NCBI GenBank assembly: GCA_009760855.2
Contig: WPIO01000005.1
Location: 10,881,001-10,945,000 of the forward strand
Origin: Cristatella mucedo
Lineage: Eukaryota > Bryozoa > Phylactolaemata > Cristatellidae
Length of the DNA: 64,000 nt
Reading direction: 5' to 3'
The translations under genes were made by a program, and so were the position numbers. The notes under the pieces are model-generated. The model saw only the letters and a program-made list of their open reading frames with translations. It was not told the origin of the DNA and ran no database searches. Of this stretch, positions 55,825-64,000 are shown piece after piece. Every line of letters begins with the position of its first letter. Within the stretch, counting starts at the first letter, position 1.

Positions 55825-56301
55825 GTCAAAGAAGTGAAGACTCAGGCTTTCTTCTGAAAGCAGAATGATACAACTACAGTCGCAGTATGTTTTGGTCCAA
55901 GCTAGTCTCTAGTTTTAAGGGCAAATGTAGGAAAGCGACTATCCTCATAAAGGGTATCAAATATTTCTATTTATATGTACAACAATTTGCACTCGAGGTT
56001 TCGAGGACTGCCAACACAATTTCATGATCACATATCTAGCTTCGTGAGTTGTATTTGGCAGTTGTTCAAATATCTCAACATAATCAGCTCAAAGAAAATG
56101 TTCATCTCCCAGCACCGGGCTCGTGATCGCTTAGCTATTCCTGAAAGGTTCTAAGGTGCTAGATTTTGTTCTCTTGGGAACTGTCTGATGCATTATAAAT
56201 ATATACGTTCTTCAATTGTACAACTGCTTTATTATTATTATCAATAATATTACTTCATTACAATGCCTTATTATTACGAGTTACAATAGGCAATAGGCAA
56301 A
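55351..56301. other. No supported feature; (TA)n microsatellite
   Basis: Pure (TA)n at 55,780-55,821. Short TTA runs near 56,230-56,275 may be a tail of an older LINE-A. Confidence 0.4.
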
Positions 56302-57113
56302 TAAGATGCCTTGATAAAGCGCCCTCAGAGAACTTAATCTCTCTCTAGGCGCTTTACGTTTGCTGCAAAGGAAAATGCAATTGAATTGCAAGTAAAATCA
56401 TGCTTGAAAAACAAACAAAATGAATAATATGGTTAGGGGAGACATGTACAGGGTCAGCATGCACATGTGGTTAGTGGCAGAATGCACAGTGTCAGCACGC
56501 ATAAGCACATCAAGGACGAATCACAGGGACCCACTAAATGCTGTCCTAAATAGGTGTGTTTTCAAGTTCCTTTTAAATGTGATCAGGTCAGGGGATGTTC
56601 TGACGCAGGTCGGGAGGGAGTTCCAGGCTTTGGGAGCATACGAGCTGAATACACGGTCTTCAAAGGATTTAAGGTTTGTACGAGGTATTTCTAGACTGTT
56701 GGATTCCGTAAAGTGGGTGGTACGATGCTTGGCCTGATGGGGGAGTATATCGGAGAGATGGGCTAGAGCCATAGAATGAAGGGACCTAAAAGTGAGCGGC
56801 AAAATCTTGAAGTCAATTCGTTGCTTGACTGGTAGCCAGTGCAGGTCGAAGAGAAGTGGAGTAATTTGGCAACTGCGACGCTCACAACAGACAAGCTTAG
56901 CTGCAGAGTTTTGCACCAGCTGCAATCGCCTGATCGCACATGCTGGCAGGCCAGCAAGCAGTGAGTCGCAGAAGTTGAGACGGGGTGTCACGAATGCATG
57001 GACCAACTTGAACGTGGTATCCTAATCTAAACAAGCCCAAATTTTAGCAATATTATGAAGCTGAAAATAGGCAGATTTGACTGTGAAGCTGATATGGTCG
57101 TTTAACGAGAGGT
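56302..57113 (-). mobile_element. LINE-A, intermediate age, 812 bp
   Basis: Minus-strand stem-loop, 3' UTR and ORF2 C-terminus open over 161 codons (VHAFVTPRLNFCDSLLAGLP to FSGSL), with more substitutions than the 54,238 copy. Homology breaks at 57,113. Confidence 0.9.
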
Positions 57114-57690
57114 GAGAAGACAATCGTGTCAACACGCTGCTTAATGCAAAGTCAGCCCAGTTCGCTAAGTAGTGGTGCAACGTGGCAGCTCTGTTGCCGA
57201 CGGCTGAAAAGCAAAGTTACAGAGTTTTGCCAAAACCCTGAGTGTTCAATAGCTAGAAAAGAAGAACTAGGAGTACTGAGCTACCATAATCTAAGCCGAA
57301 TGCCACCAATGCATAGATCCGGTTAGCTGTGATTTCCTAATATAAGAAGAATTAATTGTCGAAATAGTGTGCAGCTTCAAGTAGGCAGACTTGATTGTGG
57401 AGATAATGTAGTCGCCTAACGAAGTGTGACCTTGGAAAGAGACAGTAGTGCTGCATGCATACGAAACACGAGATTTATGGGCTGAGTCGATTTAGGGTCT
57501 GATTTCGTATTTTTCGAGCAGCACCAGGTTTTCCCATAACAAGTATGTTGGTTCTGGCATAATTCAATTTGTGAATGCTTGTTGCAATCTAAGTAATAGC
57601 GATAGCAATACAGGCTGCGAGGACGTCGAGACCGTTTTACATGCTGGCAGGTCAGAAGGGATACAAAGCCAGGAAAAGCTGCAGATAATC
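57114..57690 (-). mobile_element. Old LINE-A-like fragment
   Basis: Minus-strand remnant of the ORF2 region from the LHWL block back to the post-YADD region. TTGATTGTGGAGATAATG, CGCCTAACGAAGTGTGACCT and CAGGTTTTCCCATAACAAGT match LINE-A at low identity. It may be the host of the younger copy next to it. Confidence 0.65.
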
Positions 57691-58569
57691 AGCCAAAAGT
57701 AAAAGCAAACTGGATTTCCAACCAAGAGAATTTGGACTCGAGCTCCAGCCTACTGAATGCTGCACACCTGCATTCTCTAAAAATCCATTCTCCCTTGAGA
57801 GAATTTTTAATACAGCATTTGTTATTCAAAATTTTTTTCACTGAGACCATTTTATAGCAAAAGCATTACGATCTCTCGAGGACATCCTTGGTTGCATAGC
57901 ACACTATAATAAGGAATTAAAGCCATATTTCCAGACCTTTTCATCCTTTGAGCGATGAAACAGCTTGCCATTCAAATAAAATGAGCTACTCTGTAACTAA
58001 TATCTTGCTAAGTACATTACAAGTCCAACTACAAGGTCACGTAAAGTAGAAGCTAATTCAAGGTTACCTAGCCTAAGTTACCTATGCTTACAGACAAGGT
58101 CACCAGGATAACAAAGCATCTGGTCGAGCCCCAGACCATTATAAGCATATAAGGATTTATAACACGAATTAAAGTAGTCAATCAAATGCTAGCATAAGCT
58201 GAGTAAGTAGCATGCAGGAGAACACTGACAAACCTTTTTCTTTGGAGGAGGTTTGCTTGTGCTCGAATCGTCTGAAATGAGAGCATAATTTATTTCAACC
58301 AGCAGCCAGATCATCACCAATTAGGAACAAATTTAAGGATCAGTTGTTTTCACCAGCAGCAGGCGTTGGTTATACGATGCATGCAGGCAGTGTAAGAGCC
58401 GGGATTCTCATGTGGGGGCGAAAGTCATGCCAGCACGGATGAAAGCTAAGGAAATCACGTCTTTTGAATAAAACGTTAGCCGGGCATTCGGATTGAATGA
58501 AAGTCTGTGATCGTCTCATAGGCCCTTACCATTGCGGCCACTTATTTCTCAACTTCATAATACGAAATA
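57691..58569. other. No supported feature
   Basis: No recognised element or exon. Confidence 0.3.
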
Positions 58570-59720
58570 ACGCTAATAAATTCACACAGTGCACTCAGAG
58601 AATCCAATCTTTTCTCTAGTCACTTTAGACAGGCTGTAAACGAAGCCTGTAAATATGGTTAGTGGTGAGATGCACAGCCTCAGCATGCATCAACATTTAG
58701 GAGCACACAGAGATCAATTCAAGCGGATGCCAGACAAATGCTGAGGAATGAAGAATTTGTGACTGTCTGTATCAGTTTAATTAAAGATCGTCAAGTCGGG
58801 GGATATCGAGACTTCAGTTAAGAGTGAGTGCAGAGCTTTTCCAACGTGCAAATAAAAATGCAGGATTGCCAGAGTTTCTGGGTCTGTTTGAGACACAGCT
58901 AAGCCGCTCGAATTAAAATAGTAGTCAGTACGTTGCCCATCATCATCGGAAAGTAGCTCTGATAGGCAGGTCGTAGGGAAATGAACCTAGCTGGTGTGGT
59001 CCAGCGGTTGAGGTGCTAGCTCCGACCAAGGTTTGGCTCTGGTCGTTGGCTCGGGCCCCGAAGCATGTATGAAGCCTGAATAGAGATTAAGTTCTCTTGG
59101 GGCGCGATACAATGAATTATCTTATTATTACAAGTGAGTGACCCAACCTTGAGGCTGATAACCTATTCGATGGGGAGCCGGTGCTAGTCGGTAAGAGTGG
59201 CCTAATGTGGAAACTACGATGCTCGCGATAGACAAGCCTCGCTGCAGAGTGTTGCACCAACTGTAAGCAACTAAATGCACAGACCGTAGACCTACAAGAA
59301 GTACGATATAGAAGTACAAACGGGAGGTCAGATATCCATGGACAAATTTAGTTGTAGTGTAATATCCCTGTCTAAGCAAGCCTGATTTTTTCTATATTAT
59401 GTAGCTGAAAGTAGGCACACACGTCTGTGTATGTGATTCGGTGGTTTATCTAAAGGAGACTTTGAAACAGGACATTCAGATCTCTTGCAGAGATTACAGG
59501 AGATATGCTGAGTGCTCATTTTTGAGGAATATGTTTTTCATTTTTGGGTCACGCTATTAATACCCATAAGTAGTATCTTGGTTCTATCGTCATTCAAGTT
59601 GAGAGTTTGCTGCAATCCGAATGCATTGTCAAATTTGTTGGACCATTGCCGGCTATTCCCATAAATTGACTCAGGCTGAACACTCACAAGGAGTTTAAAA
59701 TGTGTGAGCACAAAATGAAC
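58570..59720 (-). mobile_element. Old LINE-A-like copy, split by SINE-A
   Basis: Decayed stem-loop (GTGCACTCAGAGAATCCAAT) and 3' UTR at 58,590-58,700, then ORF2 C-terminus. It is interrupted at 58,986 and resumes near 59,131 (AGTGAGTGACCCAACCTTGA against AGTGAGCGACAAAACCTTGA in young copies). It continues to the post-YADD region near 59,640. Confidence 0.7.
58986..59130 (+). mobile_element. SINE-A inserted in the old LINE-A
   Basis: A box TGGTCCAGCGG, B box GGCTCGGGCCC, tail TGAATAGAGATTAAGTTCTC and GGGGCGCGAT, then AATGAATTAT and a TTATTATTAC end. The 5' stem of the hairpin has lost GCG (AAGCCTG). Confidence 0.85.
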
Positions 59721-59859
59721 GTCATGTGGCATGACACTTCCACCCGAATTAGAGAGAGGCCTCGGGCGATTCCAAGTACGGTGTGGATCTTTACCTGATT
59801 TCTCCGGGCTACCTTTGGGTATTACTTTGCTATCTTTGCTGAGACTGTTTATAAGCAGT

Positions 59860-62572
59860 CGTCAGATATGCTACACAAAACTGGACATGCTTAGCGTAAG
59901 GCGTGATACTGCAATTAGTCGATACCTACCGGCAGGCCTTCTAAGGCTGGTCAGTAAGAACCTCCCTGCAACCTGCGTTCGCCCTATCAACAGCTCGGCT
60001 ATCAAACCACGACCCGCAAGCTTAAAGCACTGATTAGCTTGTTGGGGTACTAGCTCACCTGCCGCACCTCAGCATATTGTGAAACGTCTACCGGCGACAG
60101 TTACTATGGTCCTATTAAAATTCAAATGAGCTTTGTCTGCCGGGCGGGCTACAGGCCGACTAGAATGCAAGCCACTTCATCAGCGCCGTTTGGTTGATGG
60201 ACAGCTCCTTAAATTCTGCCTGCTAAATGTCGGCTCTCTAAAAACCAAGGGGTTACTTATTTGCGATTAGGTGGTCCAGCAGAAGCTAGATGCATTTCTG
60301 TTGACCGAAACTTGGATTACGCCCTGTTCACGTTGCTGTAAATCTGAGACCATCCCACACGTGTTCTTATTCTTTCAGTTCATGATATCTGACAAGGTTG
60401 GTGACCGGGTTGCAATTGTTGTTCGTGAACCATTTGGCTGGAAGATGTGCAGCTTTTCGCATGGGCCATCGTTTGAATCAATTGCAATCAGGTCCTCATC
60501 AAAGACAGTGCCTCTCACTGTTAAGATAAACCGAATTCCTGCTGTCCGTCTAAATTTATTTATAGTGGAGTTTTCGGAGTTTCTTGCTAAATTGTATGGG
60601 TGACAGGCCATTACTGATTGCAGGAGACTTCAATATTTACGTGGAAAAACCTAGCAACAGTCAGGTCCAGTCATTTCTTGAGTGTCTGGATAATTTTGGT
60701 TCGGTCCAACACCTTAATCATACCACCCTGCGTCGGTAGCCATATCCTAGATCTCGTGATTACTAAGGATGTCTGCCCCACTGACCAGTGATGTACACTT
60801 TGAGCCTCTCGGATCATTGTTCGTTCTTGTTTACTGTTCCTACTCCGTTGCGTACAGGGTAATGTCTAATTCGGCCAAAGATGTAACTTCAAAAGCATTG
60901 ACTAAGACAAATTTTAAAATCTTTATATGGTGCAGGCCTTCTTGATCAGCACCCAGACTCGACCGAAAGCCTCGATACTCTTATGATGCAGTGAACATGA
61001 CACGTAGGAGTTCTCTTGACAAGCAAGCTCTCGTACATTCTGTCCGTGTACAGAGTCGTGGATTCCTTTCAATTTACAAAAAACTAGTCGTTAAAATTTA
61101 TAAAGCAACTCTTAGCACACACTGAAAAGTTTGAAATGTCAGAAAAAATTCAATTTGGGTTACAGATGTGGCACTCCACTTATACTGCTCTCCTCCGTGT
61201 TACCAATGACATACTATGCAACAACGTAGACGGGAATTTCACCGCCCTAGCCCTGCTAGATCTATCAGGTGCCTTCGACATCATTGATCCCGACGTCCTA
61301 CTTAAACGATTGAGAACAACGACCGGTCTGGGAGACGATGCACTGGCGTGGTTTCAATCGTAATTGTCTCATCCAGTTCTATTCGTGTTGTGGGGGTCAG
61401 GTATCACCCACGAGACCAGTCACCTGTAGAGACCCTTAAGGGTCCATCCTCGGATTGTTGCTGTTCTCCATTTATACTAACCCCTGGGAAAAGTGATCAT
61501 GGATTAAAATATTAATTTTATGCCGATTATACTCAATTGAAATTCTCAAACATTTGGAATCTGCTGCAGCAACTGATAAACAAAATGCTTGCCTTGCCGA
61601 CTTTCGACCCTGTATGACGGAAAATTTCCTAAAACTAAACGACGGTAAAATTAAACTGCTGCTCACAGGAAACCCTAAGCACGTGGCTAGATTCAAAGGT
61701 TTTGCTCTTCTAACAAGTGATGCTGTGGTGCGAAAATCACCACGTGCTTGAAATTTCGGTGTCGTTTTCGTCACCTGCTAAAACTTTAAAAGCTTCACTC
61801 AGAAGACTGCTTCTACAGCCCACCATCACGTTCGATCATTATCTAGGATTAGGAGCTCTCTTCCACGGTGGCCTGTCAAACATTTAACTAGCTCCCTAGT
61901 TCTGTCTCGGCCAGACAATTGTAATTCCTTTTGGTTGGACTACTGAAAAAAGCAACTAGGCCACTGCAGATGGCTATGAATACTGCTGCAAGGCTAGTCT
62001 TCAAGTCCCAGAGGTTTGAGCACGTGTATCTTTCGCTGAAAAGCTAAGATGGCTGCAAGTTGATCAACGGATACAGAGCAAAGTTCTTATGCTAAACCAC
62101 AAGGCCGCCCACCACGGCTTGGCTCCCCCATTACTAGCTGAACTGCTGCACTAGTTCCAGCCTAATCGTATCCTCGGGTCTTCCGTGGACAACGAATTAG
62201 TTGTTCCATTCCTTCACTTAAAGACTGTTGGCATTACGAGCTTCAGCTCTTCAGGTTCAAGACTGTGGCACTCGCTTCCACGATTCTTAAGCAGAGACAA
62301 CTACTCTCCTGCTGCCGAATATGGCTAAACCTTTTCAGCGGTGCTGCACTGCTACTTTGATGCTACTCATTACGTCAACGGTGCTCCTGACTCAGCTATG
62401 TTTCTCACTTTTTCCTTGTTGCGTGAGATGAAGTCTGATGGTTACCGAATGTGTACCAAAAGCCGCTTAGGCAGTGATCGAGCTATACAAAACTCTCCTG
62501 CGTCACCGTCACACCTACATAGTCTTCGTGGCTTTGTGGAGTTACAGACAGAGATATATTCCATTTATGATA
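59860..62572 (+). mobile_element. LINE-B, near full-length, inactivated
   Basis: Order: leader (ISRYLPAGLLRLVSKNLP), APE-type endonuclease (LLNVGSLKTKG, LDAFLLTETWI with Glu codon 60,307-60,309, AGDFNIYV with Asp 60,626-60,628, HILDLVIT, LSDHC with His 60,815-60,817), RT (STYTALLRV, LLDLSGAFDIID with Asp 61,277-61,279), a catalytic box reading FYADYTQL (second Asp changed to Tyr, 61,528-61,530), ENFLKLNDGKIKLLLTG, LINE-B C-terminus and a 3' end at 62,572 with GAGATATATTCCATTTA. Stops and frameshifts throughout, for example TAG 60,268-60,270. The family endonuclease nicks target DNA and RT copies the RNA in place. Confidence 0.85.
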
Positions 62573-62613
62573 ATTGAAGCTTCGAACAGCCAATTTCTAA
62601 TCATTCTGAAACA

Positions 62614-63435
62614 GATTGCAGTGGAAGCCGGCCATGGCCGTGCATTGCCCTCAAATATGTCCACGATTGGTTGAACGGATGTGTTCGCACTTTAAATTCA
62701 GTGCTCACTGTAATACACAAGAAAAGTAGGAAATTCTGTCACCGACCACCATAGATTGCCGGATTGTCACGGGTCATTCCCGTCGATTGCCACGCATTGC
62801 CCGAGATTGTAAGAGCAAAATTGGTTAAAATGGCGTGGTTGCACTTAAAACAGTGCGGTTTGTAATACGCATTCAAAAAAATTGAGCATTTAAAAGCCAA
62901 TTTTGGGTAATTTTGTATCGGAATGGTGTGGATTGCAGTATTGGCCCGGGCAATTGCAGTCGATGGCAGTGCATTGCTGCACAATCGTCGAGGCAATTAT
63001 AGTGTAATAATGCGAGTACAATACAAATTGAGAAGAGAGCAACATGTAATCACTATTCAAGCATAAAGTGTAGTCTTTCTGGTCGTTTTGCTGTGGATTG
63101 CGGTATCAACCAGGGCCGCTGTTGTTTATGACAGTGCATTTCTGCAGAATAGTCGAGGCAATTGAAGCGAAGTTTTGCGATTACACAATAGCCGAAGAGA
63201 AGAGCAACGTGCAGTCCTAATGGAAGTTTCCAGTGTCTGAGTTCTGGTCTCTTTGCAGCGGATTGCACTGGATTGTGCTTATTCGTGCTGACACTGTGCA
63301 TGCAGCCACTAACCACATTCGCATGCTGACCCTGTGCATGTCACCCATAACCATGTTATTCATTTCGTTTGTTTATCAAGCATGATATTACTCACCACTC
63401 AATTGCATTTCTCTTTGTAGCAAATGTAAAGCACC

Positions 63436-63490
<55 letters not shown>

Positions 63491-63740
63491 AGTTCTCTGA
63501 GGGCGCTTTATCAATTGCATTATTTTATTATTATTATTATTCTTTCATGGGACCGGACCGTTTCAGTCGATTGCAGTGCATTGCATGTGAACCCGCATGC
63601 CCAACAGAGTGAAATTTTATGGGACCACTTCGACCTGAGTCTAGTCTTATATGCTATGGAAATTAGAGCGTAATGTTGATGAATTTCAGAATGATTTGCA
63701 ATGAATTAGAGTGAATTGCGGGTTTTGCCCAGCCATATGG
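62614..63740. repeat. Degenerate tandem array, ~165-bp unit
   Basis: GATTGC-starting units begin at 62,614, 62,754, 62,931, 63,096 and 63,261 (spacings 140, 177, 165, 165). Units share a GTCGATKGCAGTGCATTGC-like core and, between cores, AGAGAGCAAC(A/G)TG and CTGGTC(G/T)(T/C)TTTGC(T/A)G segments. The array is interrupted by a LINE-A (63,275-63,541) and resumes with TCAGTCGATTGCAGTGCATT. No coding potential. Confidence 0.65.
63275..63541 (+). mobile_element. LINE-A 3' end with a (GA)n expansion in its stem-loop
   Basis: 3' UTR (TGTGCTTATTCGTGCTGACA), then AAAGCACCTA followed by (GA)n at 63,437-63,487 where other copies have GAAAGAGATT, then GAGTTCTCTGAGGGCGCTTT and (TTA)n. The expansion lies exactly at the purine-rich arm of the hairpin. 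Confidence 0.92.
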
Positions 63741-63756
63741 CTGCAATATTTGTCAT

Positions 63757-64000
63757 CACCAACTATTACCAATTCCTGCTTATCTGACCAGATGCAGATC
63801 TCACTCAATCTACAGTGCATGCCCACCTCCTCCTCTAAAATTACCCGTGAATCGTAAAACCTCAAGACGCTTGACATCGATGCTGTCAGTGCGAGGATAT
63901 CTGCTTCGCCTCTGCTGCTAAGTCCTCCCTCACATCTTTCATGATTGGTTGATAGCTACAACACGACACCAGCTGACGCGCTCGACGAGTTTGAACCTCT
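63757..64000 (+). mobile_element. LINE-A, linker region, running off the window
   Basis: Plus-strand match to the minus copy at 50,430-50,675: TTCCTGCTTATCTGACCAGA, AACCTCAAGACGCTTGACAT and CTCGACGAGTTTGAACCTCT (LDEFEPL). A short deletion and frameshifts are visible. RT would follow beyond 64,000. Confidence 0.82.

Noticed and set aside
62614-63740. CRISPR-like repeat array
   Set aside because: Units are ~165 bp, degenerate and eukaryotic in context; no short identical repeats with unique spacers.

Overview
This is a repeat-rich stretch of an animal (metazoan) nuclear genome, with no bacterial gene organisation. Most of the readable sequence belongs to two non-LTR retrotransposon (LINE) families and two tRNA-headed SINE families. 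I call them LINE-A (CR1/L2-like reverse transcriptase, 3' stem-loop, (TTA)n tail), LINE-B (a second L2-like family with an APE-type endonuclease and a (TTACA)n tail), SINE-A (tRNA-like head joined to a LINE-A-like 3' stem-loop) and SINE-B (tRNA-like head, tail beginning around GGCTGTTAAATC). An ionotropic glutamate receptor exon and spliced-looking host exons point to an animal, probably an invertebrate; the species cannot be told from the sequence.

Layout. 1-4,136: LINE-A copies stacked inside each other. 5,276-6,508: three candidate exons of an unrecognised minus-strand host gene. 6,755-10,900: short LINE and SINE pieces. 10,930-12,170: CpG-dense block followed by a divergent LINE remnant. 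14,651-15,012: long (GA)n tract. 15,703-19,300: near-full-length dead LINE-B (-) carrying a hAT-like MITE and a SINE-B. 20,475-21,878: young LINE-A (-) with an open RT frame. 22,899-24,660: LINE-A split by a LINE-B, with target-site duplication. 24,700-29,000: older LINE fragments, several SINE-B copies and a possible membrane-protein exon. 31,200-33,700: (CT)n tract and GC-rich blocks. 36,005-36,301: glutamate receptor exon (-). 37,437-38,490: SINE-B inside SINE-B, then LINE-B. 39,070-42,680: LINE-A split by a 332-bp MITE, then the longest young LINE-A. 44,512-45,957: pogo/Tigger-like transposase pseudogene split by a SINE-A. 47,906-48,148: candidate CARD-like exon (-). 49,545-59,720: mixed LINE-A and LINE-B fragments in both directions. 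59,860-62,572: second near-full-length dead LINE-B (+). 62,614-63,740: degenerate tandem array with a ~165-bp unit, interrupted by a LINE-A. The window ends inside another LINE-A.

How the parts relate. LINE-A supplies its own RT and appears, from the shared 3' stem-loop, to be the mobilising partner of SINE-A. Nested insertions give a relative order: degraded LINE-A and LINE-B copies are hosts; younger LINE-A, LINE-B, SINE and MITE copies are guests. Two LINE-A copies (20,475 and 40,579) are nearly identical with intact YADD boxes, which argues for recent activity. Host genes are visible only as isolated exons in large introns or intergenic repeats; no complete host gene lies in the window. 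All identities come from reading the sequence, with no database search.
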